From positions 124,001-188,000 of the forward strand of contig NZ_JZUE01000013.1 of the NCBI RefSeq assembly GCF_000969605.1: DNA of 64,000 nt. The letters are read 5' to 3'. The notes below the pieces were generated by a model. The model was not told the origin of the DNA, did no database searches, and saw nothing but the letters and a program-made list of their open reading frames with translations. Source of the DNA: Aquincola tertiaricarbonis (GTDB lineage: Bacteria > Pseudomonadota > Gammaproteobacteria > Burkholderiales > Burkholderiaceae_C). Below are positions 38,700-47,734 of the stretch, piece by piece. How positions within the stretch are numbered: position 1 is the stretch's first letter; every line of letters starts with the position of its first letter. A program made the position numbers and the translations under genes.

Positions 38700-38791
38700 C
38701 TGGATCTCCAGGAGGTTGCGGGCCTCCAGCATCGGCCCGCAGCGGCCACCGCTCAACGACCTCGCAGGTCATCGCGCCACGGCCTGCCGCC

Positions 38792-39166
38792 TCAGCCCGC
38801 CGTGTCGCCGATGGTCACCAGCGGCTTGAAGCCACCCCAGAACATGCGCTTGCCATCGAACGGCATGTTCTGCGGATCCATGTCGGCCAGCCGCGGGTCG
38901 GCCATCACCGCGGCATTGATGCGGTCGCGCTCCTCGCGCGAGGCGTAGACGATGTAGGCGAACACCACGGTCTCGTCGTCCTTGAGCTGCACGCTGCGCG
39001 GGAAGGAGGTCACCTCGCCCACCTTGACGTCGTCGGCCACGCATTCGCAGTAGGCCAGTGCGCCGTGCTCCATCCACACCGCGCCGGCCTTCTCGGCCAG
39101 CAGGCGGTAGTCGTCCAGCCTGCTCTTGGGCACGGGCACCACGAATCCATCGACATATCGCGACAT
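38792..39166 (-). CDS. DUF1428-family protein
   Basis: A 124-residue protein of the dimeric alpha/beta-barrel group. MSRYVDGFVVPVPKSRLDDY, WMEHGALAYCECVADDV and the C-terminal PFDGKRMFWGGFKPLV are the family signatures. Function is not established. It sits 28 bp after the MFS transporter gene on the same strand, with GGAG before the ATG at 39166, and is followed by the NTF2-like and XRE genes. Confidence 0.82.
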   Translation of the reverse strand: MSRYVDGFVVPVPKSRLDDYRLLAEKAGAVWMEHGALAYCECVADDVKVGEVTSFPRSVQLKDDETVVFAYIVYASREERDRINAAVMADPRLADMDPQNMPFDGKRMFWGGFKPLVTIGDTAG

Positions 39167-39194
39167 GGGAATCTCCTGGAAGTCGGCGCCGGCC

Positions 39195-40652
39195 TCAGGC
39201 CGCGCCGGGATGGGCCGCCGGGCGGGCGGCAACGGGGGCACGCATGAACAGCGCGCCGATCAGCGCCGCCACGGCGGCGAACACGGCACCCAGCAGCAGG
39301 GCCAGCTGGTAGCCGGTGTGAAGGGCCTCGGTGGCCGGCATGCCGCCGGCCAGCGCTGCGCTGGTGCGTGCGGCCGCCAGGCTGGCCAGCACGGCCAGGC
39401 CCAGCGCGCCGCCCATCATGAAGGCGGTGTTGACCACGCCGGAGGCCAGGCCCGATTCGTCCTCGCGCACGTCGCTCATCGCCGCCAGCAGCATCGGGTT
39501 GAAGGCCACGCCCGCGCCGAGGCCGAGCAGCAGCATCGGCGGCAGCACATGCAGCATGAAGCTGCCGACCACCGGCGCCTGCGCGAACCACGCCAGGCCG
39601 ACGGCGGCCAGCCCCAGCCCGGCGGCCATCGGCCGGCGCAGGCCGAAGCGCATCACGATGCGGGCCGACAGCCCGAGGGAGAACGCCGCCATCAGAAGGT
39701 TGGCGGGCAGGAAGCCCAGGCCCACCTGCATCGGCGAATAGCCCAGCACGCCCTGCATGTACAGCGCCGAGACGAAGAACCACGCGAACATCGCCGCCGC
39801 CCACAGCACGCCGGCCGCATTGGCCGTGGCCACGTTGCGCAGCCTGAACAGCCGCAGCGGCACCAGCGGCGAGGCCACCCGCTGCTCGATCACCAGGAAG
39901 GCTGCGAACAGCAGCACCGCCGCGCCCAGCACGCCCAGCGTGCGCGGCGAAAGCCAGCCCGCGGCGTTGCCGTCCACCACGCCGTACACCGCCAGCATCA
40001 ACGACAGCGTGATGGTGGCTGCGCCCGCCAGGTCCAGCCGCACCGGGCCGGCGCCGCCGCGCGCGGCGGGCAGCAGCCGCCAGGAGGCGATGAACACGCC
40101 CAGGCCGATCGGCAGGTTCACCAGGAAGATGGCAGGCCAGCCCAGCGTGCCGGTGAGCAGCCCGCCCATCAGCACGCCGATGCTGCCGCCGCTGGCGCAC
40201 ACGAAGCCGTACACGCCCATGGCCCTGGCCCGGTCCGCCGGCGTTTGGAACAGGGTCATGATGAGCGACAGCGCCACCGCCGAGACCACCGCGCCCGCCA
40301 CGCCCTGCACCGCGCGTGAAGCGATCAACAGGCCTTGCGTGTGGCTGAGGCCGCAGGCCAGCGAGGCGACAGTGAAGGCGGTAATGCCGACCAGGAACAA
40401 CCGCCGGTGCCCGTACAGGTCGCCCAGCCGGCCGCCCAGCAGCAGGAAGCCGCCAAAGGTGAGCATGTAGGCATTGACCACCCACACCAGCGAGGTCTCG
40501 CTGAACTGCAGGTCGGCGCGGATGGAGGGCAGCGCCACGTTCACGATGGTCGTGTCCAGCACGATCATCAGCACGCCCAGGCACAGCACGGTCAGTGCCA
40601 GCCAGCGCTGTCGCAGGTGGGGCTCGGTCGCTTGTGGTGCGGTGGGCGCCAT
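39195..40652 (-). CDS. MFS drug-efflux transporter, DHA2 (14-TM, EmrB/QacA) family
   Basis: A 485-residue inner-membrane exporter with 14 predicted helices. Motif D1/A-like segments are visible: LDTTIVNVALPSIRADL in helix 1, GGRLGDLYGHRRLFLVG in loop 2-3 and SRAVQGVAGAVVSAVALSLI in the antiporter region. It would expel hydrophobic compounds by proton antiport; the substrate is unknown. The ATG at 40652 matches homologues; an open extension to 40811 lacks a good start. The 183 bp upstream, before the OsmC stop, contain no clear promoter boxes. Confidence 0.9.
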   Translation of the reverse strand: MAPTAPQATEPHLRQRWLALTVLCLGVLMIVLDTTIVNVALPSIRADLQFSETSLVWVVNAYMLTFGGFLLLGGRLGDLYGHRRLFLVGITAFTVASLACGLSHTQGLLIASRAVQGVAGAVVSAVALSLIMTLFQTPADRARAMGVYGFVCASGGSIGVLMGGLLTGTLGWPAIFLVNLPIGLGVFIASWRLLPAARGGAGPVRLDLAGAATITLSLMLAVYGVVDGNAAGWLSPRTLGVLGAAVLLFAAFLVIEQRVASPLVPLRLFRLRNVATANAAGVLWAAAMFAWFFVSALYMQGVLGYSPMQVGLGFLPANLLMAAFSLGLSARIVMRFGLRRPMAAGLGLAAVGLAWFAQAPVVGSFMLHVLPPMLLLGLGAGVAFNPMLLAAMSDVREDESGLASGVVNTAFMMGGALGLAVLASLAAARTSAALAGGMPATEALHTGYQLALLLGAVFAAVAALIGALFMRAPVAARPAAHPGAA

Positions 40653-40835
40653 GGGGCCATCGTCCTCGAGGTGAAGCCGGCTCGGCGAGCCTGCAACCCT
40701 ACGACGAACGAGCGCCGGCCGCATCGACATGCCGGTGTGGACACAGCGGGCGACGCCGAAAAATTCGTAACCAAGGCTCGCAGCAGGGACGCCCGGCGCG
40801 GCGCGGTCCATGCGCGGCGCTGCGCAGGGTTGGCG

Positions 40836-41237
40836 CTACAGCGCGTCGGCTTCCAGCTGCGTGTCGATCTGGATGTCGCCCACCAGCGTCTTGTGCACCG
40901 GGCAGGCCTCGGCCACGCGAAGCAGCGCGGCACGCTGGTCGTCGGTGAGCGCGCCGAACACCTGGATGCTGCGTCGCATGCGGTAGACGCCCGCCTCGTG
41001 CGTGTGCGTCACCTTGACGTCGATCTGCCGGATGTCGAAGGCCTTGCGCTGGGCATAGAGCTCCAGCGTCAGCGTGGTGCAGGCGGCCAGCGCCGCATCC
41101 AGCAGGTCGTGCGGCGAAGGATGCGCCGCTGTCTCGCCGGGCTTGGCGTCCACGTCCACGGCCAGCAGGCCGCCGGGCAGCGCCACCTCGCAGGCGGTGA
41201 CGCCACGGTCCACGTTCCATTGCGCCTGGATGGTCAT
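40836..41237 (-). CDS. OsmC-family peroxiredoxin-like protein
   Basis: A 133-residue OsmC-fold protein. The two reactive cysteines are in ALAACTTLTLEL and AEACPVHKTL, the normal pair used to reduce organic hydroperoxides. It forms a dimer in the cytoplasm. The ATG at 41237 overlaps the stop of the HxlR regulator by 4 bp (ATGA), so it is translated from the same message and is the likely target of that redox-type regulator. Confidence 0.87.
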   Translation of the reverse strand: MTIQAQWNVDRGVTACEVALPGGLLAVDVDAKPGETAAHPSPHDLLDAALAACTTLTLELYAQRKAFDIRQIDVKVTHTHEAGVYRMRRSIQVFGALTDDQRAALLRVAEACPVHKTLVGDIQIDTQLEADAL

Positions 41238-41629
41238 GCCTTCATCCTCTTGTCGTTGCAGGCCACGGGGGCTTCTTCCTCGTCGGGCAGCACCTGCGTG
41301 GGCAGGTTGCCGATGCGCTTCATGTTCTTGCTGCCCCATTCGCACAGCGGCCCGAGGGCTGTCATCAGCGATTCACCAAAGGGCGTGATCGTGTAGTCCA
41401 CGCGTGGCGGCACTTCCTGGTAGTTTCTGCGCAGCACCACGCCGTCGAGTTCCAGCTCCTTCAGCTCCTGCGTCAACATCTTCTCGCTGATGTTGCCGAT
41501 GAGCCTGCGCAGCTCGCCGAACCGGCGCGCCTCGCCACCCGTCAGGTTGTACAGGATCAGCAGCTTCCACTTGCCGCCGATGAGCGACAGCGCTGCTTCC
41601 AGGCCGCAGCCGTAGGTCTTGCGAATCAT
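41234..41629 (-). CDS. HxlR-family (DUF24) transcriptional regulator
   Basis: A 131-residue winged-helix protein. CGLEAALSLIGGKWKLLILYNL, then RFGELRRLIGNISEKMLTQELKELE and NYQEVPPRVDYTITPFGESL are diagnostic. A cysteine near the N-terminus (TYGCGLEAAL) is the conserved redox or electrophile sensor of many DUF24 proteins. GGAGG stands six bases before the ATG at 41629. It is coupled to osmC and divergent from an RND efflux operon, with an HxlR-like operator between, so it probably controls both directions. Confidence 0.88.
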   Translation of the reverse strand: MIRKTYGCGLEAALSLIGGKWKLLILYNLTGGEARRFGELRRLIGNISEKMLTQELKELELDGVVLRRNYQEVPPRVDYTITPFGESLMTALGPLCEWGSKNMKRIGNLPTQVLPDEEEAPVACNDKRMKA

Positions 41630-41649
41630 GGCGCCTCCGAAAAATTTGT

Positions 41650-41677
41650 GGCACTTACCAAAAGGTGGGTACTTGCC
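41650..41677. promoter_or_regulatory. candidate HxlR operator between the regulator and the RND operon
   Basis: GGCACTTACC-AAAA-GGTGGGTACT (then TGCC) is an imperfect palindrome resembling the ACTTACC-N4-GGTAAGT sites bound by DUF24 regulators. It is 21 bases from the HxlR ATG and about 108 bases from the efflux operon start. Confidence 0.55.
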
Positions 41678-41784
41678 ATTCGGAAATTGAGATCGCATTG
41701 TAGAGCCCAAGTTCCCCGGCTCGCACCGCGGAACGCTGACAACAACGATCTTGGCGTTTCCCTTTTTCCAGCAGGAGTACCCCC

Positions 41785-43011
41785 ATGAACCGCAATCCCT
41801 TGAGCCGGCCACGAGCCTGGTGGCTCGGCGGCCTTGCCGTCACCGCGATCGCCGCCGCTGCGGCGCTGAGCCTGTCGCCCCGCAGCGATGCGGCCGACGT
41901 GCCCGCCGCGCAGGCGGCCCCTCCGGCGGTGCCGGTGTCGGTGGCCACCGTCGAGGCGCGTGACGTCACCGCCTGGGACGAGTTCTCCGGCCGGCTGGAA
42001 GCGGTGGACCGCGTGGAGGTGCGCTCCCGCGTGGCCGGTGCGGTGCAGGCGGTGCACTTCCGCGAAGGCTCGCTGGTGAAGAAGGGCGACCTGCTGCTGA
42101 CCATCGACCCCGCGCCCTATGCCGCCGAGGTGGACCGCGCCGAGGCGCAGGTGACCGCGGCGCAGGCCCGCGTGGCCTTCACGCAGAGCGAGGCCGAGCG
42201 TTCGCAGCGCCTCTGGCAGGAACAGGCCATCGCCCAGCGCGAGCTGGACGAGCGCCGCAATGCCCACAACGAGGCCGCCGCCAACCTGCGCGCGGCGCAG
42301 GCCGCGCTGCAGTCGGCCCGGCTCAACCTCGGCTACACCCAGGTGCGTGCGCCGGTGTCCGGCCGCGTGGGCCGCATCGAGGTGACCGTGGGCAACCTGA
42401 TCTCGGCCGGTGCCGGTGCGCCGGTGCTCACCACGCTGGTGTCGGTGAGCCCGATCTACGCCACCTTCGATGCCGACGAGCGCATCGTCACCAAGGCGCT
42501 GGCCGAGCTGCCGGGCACGCAGCGGCATGAGCAGCTGCAGCGCATCCCGGTGCGCATGGAAACCGCCGACGGCGTGTCGGTCGATGGCCGGCTGCAACTG
42601 ATCGACAACATGGTGGACGCACGCAGCGGCACGGTGCGCGTGCGCGCGGTGTTCGACAACCCGCAGGGGCAGCTCACGCCGGGCCAGTTCGCGCGGCTGC
42701 GCATGGGCCAGGCCAGGACCGGCCAGGCGCTGCTGCTGAACGAACGCGCGGTGGGCACCGACCAGAGCAAGCGCTACGTGATGGTGGTGGGCGAGGGCGA
42801 CAAGGTGGCCTGGCGCGAGGTGACCCTGGGCGCCTCGGTCGATGGCCTGCGCATCGTCACGCAGGGCCTGAAGGCCGGCGAGCGCGTGGTGGTCAACGGC
42901 CTGCAGCGGGTGCGCCCGGGCGTGCAGGTGGCGCCCAAGCTGGTGCCGATGGATGCCAAGCCCGACGTGACCGCCGCCACCGAGCGCAAGGCCGCACAGG
43001 CCAACTCGTGA
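41785..43011 (+). CDS. RND efflux periplasmic adaptor (membrane fusion protein)
   Basis: A 408-residue AcrA/MexE-like adaptor. An N-terminal hydrophobic segment (WWLGGLAVTAIAAAAALSLS) exports it; the lipoyl half-motifs are VEVRSRVAGAVQAVHFREGSLVKKGDLLLTID and LNLGYTQVRAPVSGRVGRIEV, separated by a coiled-coil hairpin of about 75 residues. Beta-barrel and membrane-proximal domains follow. It bridges the pump and the outer-membrane channel. AGGAG precedes the ATG at 41785, and the gene starts a three-gene operon divergent from hxlR. Confidence 0.93.
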   Translation: MNRNPLSRPRAWWLGGLAVTAIAAAAALSLSPRSDAADVPAAQAAPPAVPVSVATVEARDVTAWDEFSGRLEAVDRVEVRSRVAGAVQAVHFREGSLVKKGDLLLTIDPAPYAAEVDRAEAQVTAAQARVAFTQSEAERSQRLWQEQAIAQRELDERRNAHNEAAANLRAAQAALQSARLNLGYTQVRAPVSGRVGRIEVTVGNLISAGAGAPVLTTLVSVSPIYATFDADERIVTKALAELPGTQRHEQLQRIPVRMETADGVSVDGRLQLIDNMVDARSGTVRVRAVFDNPQGQLTPGQFARLRMGQARTGQALLLNERAVGTDQSKRYVMVVGEGDKVAWREVTLGASVDGLRIVTQGLKAGERVVVNGLQRVRPGVQVAPKLVPMDAKPDVTAATERKAAQANS

Positions 43012-43024
43012 TCGGGAGCGCGAC

Positions 43025-46000
43025 ATGAACCTGTCCAAGTTCTTCATCGACCGGCCCATCTTCGCGGGCGTGCTGTCGGTGCTGATGCTCATCGGCGGCC
43101 TGCTGGCGCTGCGGGTGCTGCCGGTGTCCGAGTACCCGGAAGTGGTGCCGCCTTCGGTGGTGGTGCGGGCGCAGTACCCCGGCGCCAATCCGAAGGTGAT
43201 CGCCGAGACCGTGGCCACGCCGCTGGAGGAATCGATCAACGGCGTGGAAGGCATGCTCTACATGAGCAGCCAGGCCACCACCGACGGCGTGATGCAGCTC
43301 ACCGTCACCTTCGCGCTGGGCGTCGACCCCGACAAGGCGCAGCAGCTGGTGCAGAACCGCGTCTCGCAGGCGGAGCCGCGGCTGCCCGAGGAAGTGCGTC
43401 GGCTGGGCGTGACCACCATCAAGAGCTCGCCCGACCTCACGCTGGTGGTGCATTTGGTGTCGCCCACCGGCCGCTATGACAACACCTACCTGCGCAACTA
43501 CGCCGCCATCAACCTGAAGGACCGCCTGGCGCGCCTGAAGGGCGTGGGCCAGGTGCAGCTGTGGGGCAGCGGCGACTACGCGATGCGCGTGTGGCTGGAC
43601 CCGGCCAAGGTGGCCGAGCGCGGCCTGGCCGCCGGCGACGTGGCTGCCGCCATCCGTCAGCAGAACGTGCAGGCCGCGGCCGGCGTGGTGGGTGCTTCGC
43701 CGGGCCTGCCGGGCGTGGATTTCCAGCTCTCGGTGAATGCCCAGGGCCGGCTGGAAAGCGAGGAGCAGTTCGGCGACATCATCGTCAAGACCGGTGCCGA
43801 CGGCGCCGTGACCCGCCTGCGCGACGTGGCGCGGCTGGAGCTGGGCGCGGCCGACTATGCGCTGCGCTCGCTGCTCGACAACAAGGAGGCGGTGGCCATC
43901 GCCATCCTGGCTTCGCCGGGCTCCAACGCCATCGACATCGCCGACCAGGTGCGCGCCACCATGGCCGAGGCGCAGCAGGCCATGCCGGAGGGCGTGGAAT
44001 ACAGCATCGTCTACGACACCACGCAGTTCGTGCGCGCGTCCATCGAATCGGTGGTGCACACGCTGCTGGAGGCGGTGCTGCTGGTGGTCATCGTGGTGAT
44101 CGTGTTCCTGCAGACCTGGCGCGCCTCCATCATTCCGCTGCTGGCGGTGCCGGTGTCGGTGGTGGGCACCTTCGCGGTGATGCACCTGTTCGGCTTCTCG
44201 ATCAATGCGCTGAGCCTGTTCGGCCTGGTGCTGGCCATCGGCATCGTGGTGGACGACGCCATCGTGGTGGTGGAGAACGTCGAGCGCAACATCGAGGCGG
44301 GCCTGAGCCCGCGCGAGGCCACCTACCGCGCGATGCGCGAGGTGTCCGGCCCCATCATCGCGATCGCGCTGGTGCTGGTGGCGGTGTTCGTGCCGCTGGC
44401 CTTCATCAGCGGCCTGACCGGCCAGTTCTACCGCCAGTTCGCGCTGACCATCGCCATCTCCACGGTGATCTCGGCCATCAACTCGCTGACGCTCTCGCCC
44501 GCGCTGGCCGCGCTGCTGCTCAAGGGCCATGACGAGCCCAAGGACGCGCTGACCCGCGGCATGGACCGGGCCTTCGGCTGGTTCTTCCGCGGCTTCAACA
44601 AGGCCTTCGGCCGCAGCTCCGAGGCCTACAGCCGCGGCGTCACCCGCGTGCTGGGCCGCAAGGCGCTGATGATGGCGCTGTACCTGGGCCTGGTGGCGCT
44701 GACCTTCGGCCTGTTCAAGTCGGTGCCCAGCGGCTTCGTGCCCGCGCAGGACAAGCAATACCTGATCGGCTTCGCCCAGCTGCCCGACGGCGCCACGCTG
44801 GACCGCACCGACGAGGTGATCCGCCGCATGGGCGAGATCACGCTGAAGCAGCCGGGCGTGGAGCACGCCATCTCGTTCCCGGGCCTGTCGATCAACGGCT
44901 TCACCAACAGCTCCAACTCGGGCGTGGTGTTCGTCAGCCTGAAGCCTTTCGAGGAACGCACCGACAAGAGCCTGAACGCCGGCGCCATCGCCGGGGCGCT
45001 GAACCAGCAGTTCGCGCAGATCGAGGATGCGTTCATCGTCATGTTCCCGCCGCCGCCGGTGCAGGGGCTGGGCACCACGGGCGGCTTCAAGCTGCAGCTG
45101 GAGGACCGCGCCTCGCTCGGCTACGAGGCGCTGGACGCGGCCACCAAGGCCTTCATGGCCAAGGCCTACCAGACGCCCGAGCTGGCCGGCATGTTCAGCA
45201 GCTACCAGGTGAACGTGCCGCAGCTCTACGCCAACATCGACCGCACCAAGGCGCGGCAGCTGGGCGTGGCGGTGACCGACGTGTTCGACACGATGCAGAT
45301 CTACCTCGGCAGCCTGTACGTGAACGACTTCAACAAGTTCGGCCGCACGTACTCGGTGCGGGTGCAGGCCGATGCCGAGCACCGCGCACGGGCCGACGAC
45401 ATCGGCCTGCTGAAGGTGCGCTCGGCCACCGGCGAGATGGTGCCGCTGGCCGCGCTGATGAACGTGCAGCCCAGCTTCGGGCCCGAGCGCGCGATGCGCT
45501 ACAACGGCTTCCTGTCGGCCGACATCAACGGTGGCCCGGCCCCGGGTTATTCGTCGGGCCAGGCGCGCGAGGCCATCGAGCGCATCGCCAAGGAGACGCT
45601 GCCGCCCGGCATCGGCTTCGAATGGACCGAGCTGACGTACCAGGAGATCCTGGCCGGCAACTCCGCGGTCATCGTGTTCCCGCTGGCCATCCTGCTGGTG
45701 TTCCTGGTGCTGGCCGCGCAGTACGAGAGCCTGACGCTGCCGCTGGCCATCATCCTCATCGTGCCGATGGGGCTGCTGGCGGCGATGACGGGCGTGTGGC
45801 TGTCCGATGGCGACAGCAACGTGTTCACGCAGATCGGGCTGGTGGTGCTGGTGGGGCTGAGCGCGAAGAACGCGATCCTGATCGTGGAATTCGCGCGCGA
45901 GCTGGAGTTTGCCGGCCGCACGCCGCTGCAGGCCGCCATCGAGGCCAGCCGCCTGCGCCTGCGTCCCATCCTGATGACCTCGCTGGCCTTCGTGATGGGT

Positions 46001-46279
46001 GTGCTGCCGCTGGTGCTGTCCACCGGCGCGGGCGCCGAGATGCGCAGCGCCATGGGCATCGCGGTGTTCGCCGGGATGATCGGCGTCACGGCCTTCGGCC
46101 TCTTCCTCACGCCGGTGTTCTACGTGCTGCTGCGCCAGCTCACCGGCAACCGGCCGCTGAAGCTGCATGGCGAGGTGCCGCACCTGGAGGCCTTCGCCGG
46201 TGCCCATGCGGCGCCCGCCACGGGCGGTGCCGGCCTGCAGCCCTCACCGGCCGCGCCGCGCCACCCGCACGACGCCTGA
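43025..46279 (+). CDS. RND efflux pump inner-membrane subunit, HAE1 (MexF/AcrB) type
   Basis: A 1,084-residue proton-driven exporter with 12 membrane helices and two large periplasmic loops. It opens FFIDRPIFAGVLSVLMLIGG; helix 4 carries the proton-relay pair Asp410-Asp411 in GIVVDDAIVVVENVER; late helices include GLSAKNAILIVEFAREL and MGIAVFAGMIGVTAFGLFLTP. About 30 extra residues at the C-terminus (AGAHAAPATGGAGLQP) are low complexity. It lies 13 bp after the adaptor gene. Likely substrates are hydrophobic toxicants or antibiotics. Confidence 0.95.
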   Translation: MNLSKFFIDRPIFAGVLSVLMLIGGLLALRVLPVSEYPEVVPPSVVVRAQYPGANPKVIAETVATPLEESINGVEGMLYMSSQATTDGVMQLTVTFALGVDPDKAQQLVQNRVSQAEPRLPEEVRRLGVTTIKSSPDLTLVVHLVSPTGRYDNTYLRNYAAINLKDRLARLKGVGQVQLWGSGDYAMRVWLDPAKVAERGLAAGDVAAAIRQQNVQAAAGVVGASPGLPGVDFQLSVNAQGRLESEEQFGDIIVKTGADGAVTRLRDVARLELGAADYALRSLLDNKEAVAIAILASPGSNAIDIADQVRATMAEAQQAMPEGVEYSIVYDTTQFVRASIESVVHTLLEAVLLVVIVVIVFLQTWRASIIPLLAVPVSVVGTFAVMHLFGFSINALSLFGLVLAIGIVVDDAIVVVENVERNIEAGLSPREATYRAMREVSGPIIAIALVLVAVFVPLAFISGLTGQFYRQFALTIAISTVISAINSLTLSPALAALLLKGHDEPKDALTRGMDRAFGWFFRGFNKAFGRSSEAYSRGVTRVLGRKALMMALYLGLVALTFGLFKSVPSGFVPAQDKQYLIGFAQLPDGATLDRTDEVIRRMGEITLKQPGVEHAISFPGLSINGFTNSSNSGVVFVSLKPFEERTDKSLNAGAIAGALNQQFAQIEDAFIVMFPPPPVQGLGTTGGFKLQLEDRASLGYEALDAATKAFMAKAYQTPELAGMFSSYQVNVPQLYANIDRTKARQLGVAVTDVFDTMQIYLGSLYVNDFNKFGRTYSVRVQADAEHRARADDIGLLKVRSATGEMVPLAALMNVQPSFGPERAMRYNGFLSADINGGPAPGYSSGQAREAIERIAKETLPPGIGFEWTELTYQEILAGNSAVIVFPLAILLVFLVLAAQYESLTLPLAIILIVPMGLLAAMTGVWLSDGDSNVFTQIGLVVLVGLSAKNAILIVEFARELEFAGRTPLQAAIEASRLRLRPILMTSLAFVMGVLPLVLSTGAGAEMRSAMGIAVFAGMIGVTAFGLFLTPVFYVLLRQLTGNRPLKLHGEVPHLEAFAGAHAAPATGGAGLQPSPAAPRHPHDA

Positions 46280-46302
46280 TGCCCGCCGCCAAGGAGAACA
46301 AG

Positions 46303-47715
46303 ATGAAGAACCTGAACCGTTGGACGCGGCTCACGCCGCTGCTGGCCGCGCTGGTGCTGGCCGGCTGCGCCACCGCGCTGCCGCCGGTGGAAGACCGCCT
46401 GCTGCCTGCCACGCCGGCCGCCTTCAAGGAAACCGATGGCCGCTGGGCCCAGGCCACGCCGGCCGATGCCCAGCCGCGCGGCGAATGGTGGAAGAGCTTC
46501 GGCGATGCCGAACTCGACCGCTGGGTGGAACGTGCCGGCGAGCAGAACACCAGCATCCAGCAGGCTGCGGCACGGCTGCAGCAGGCGCGGGCGCTGGTGC
46601 GCTCGGCCGACGCGAACCGCGCGCCGCAGGTGGGCGTGGGGGCCGGCTTGTCCAGGCAAGCGGGTGTGGACAACAACGGCCCGGCCAACACCCTGGCCCG
46701 CGTGGGCATCGACCTGCAGTACGAGCTGGACCTGTTCGGCCGGCTCTCGCGGGCCAGCCAGGCGGCCGAGCTGGATGCGCAGAGCCGGGCGGCCCTGTTG
46801 CAGAGCACCCGCCTGCTGGTGCAGGCCGACACGGCGCAGACCTACCTGGCGCTGCGCATGCTGGACGCCGAGCGGGCGCTGGTGCGCGACACCGTCAACG
46901 CCTACCGCGACACGCTGCGCCTGACCGAGCGCCGCCAGCAGGCCGGCGACATCGCCGAGCTGGACGTGGCCCGCGTGCGCACCGAGGTGGCCGCCACCGA
47001 ATCGGAAGCGCTGGCGCTCGACCAGCGCCGCGCGACGCTGGAGCATGCGCTGGCGGTGCTGGTGGGCGAGGCCGCCTCCAGCTTCAGCGTGCCGCCGCAG
47101 GACTGGTCGGCCGCGCTGCCCACGGTGCCGCCGGGCCTGCCCAGCACCGTGCTGCAGCGCCGGCCCGACGTGGCCGCCGCCCAGCGCAGCATGCTGGCCG
47201 CGCAGGCGCGGGTGGGCGTGGCCCAGGCCGCCTGGTTCCCGAGCGTGTCGCTCACCGGCAGTGCCGGCCAGGCGTCCACCGACGTCGGCGACCTGTTCAA
47301 GTGGTCGATGCGCAGCTGGGGCGTGGGGGCGTTGCTGTCGCTGCCGCTGTTCGATGGCGGCCGCCGACAGGCCGGCGTCGACAGCGCCCGGGCCGAGCTG
47401 GACGGCGCGCTGGCCGGCTACCGCGAGCAGGTGCTGGTGGCCTTCCGCGACGTGGAGGACCAACTGGCCGCGCTGCGCCTGCTGGCCGACCAGGCGGAGG
47501 CGCAGTCGCGCGCGGTGGCATCCGCCACCCGGGCCACGAGCCTGTCCACCTCACGTTACCGCAATGGTTACGTGAGCCAGCTCGACCTGCTGGACGCCCA
47601 GCGCACCGAGCTGCGCAACCGCCGGCAGGCGCTGCAGGTGCGGGCCGCTCAGTACCAGGCCACCGTCGGCCTGGTGCGAGCATTGGGCGGCGGCTGGGAC
47701 GTGGCCGGCGGATGA
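46303..47715 (+). CDS. RND efflux outer-membrane lipoprotein channel (NodT/OprM family)
   Basis: A 470-residue outer-membrane factor. The lipobox LVLAGC gives a lipidated Cys at about residue 20. Two homologous TolC-like halves follow, with NTSIQQAAARLQQARALVRSADANRAPQV in the first and RRPDVAAAQRSMLAAQARVGVAQAAWFPSV in the second. It completes the tripartite pump. AAGGAG lies before the ATG at 46303; an in-frame ATG at 46279 is a less likely start. It follows the pump gene by 23 bp. Confidence 0.93.
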   Translation: MKNLNRWTRLTPLLAALVLAGCATALPPVEDRLLPATPAAFKETDGRWAQATPADAQPRGEWWKSFGDAELDRWVERAGEQNTSIQQAAARLQQARALVRSADANRAPQVGVGAGLSRQAGVDNNGPANTLARVGIDLQYELDLFGRLSRASQAAELDAQSRAALLQSTRLLVQADTAQTYLALRMLDAERALVRDTVNAYRDTLRLTERRQQAGDIAELDVARVRTEVAATESEALALDQRRATLEHALAVLVGEAASSFSVPPQDWSAALPTVPPGLPSTVLQRRPDVAAAQRSMLAAQARVGVAQAAWFPSVSLTGSAGQASTDVGDLFKWSMRSWGVGALLSLPLFDGGRRQAGVDSARAELDGALAGYREQVLVAFRDVEDQLAALRLLADQAEAQSRAVASATRATSLSTSRYRNGYVSQLDLLDAQRTELRNRRQALQVRAAQYQATVGLVRALGGGWDVAGG

Positions 47716-47734
47716 CGCGCACACTGGCCCTCCG

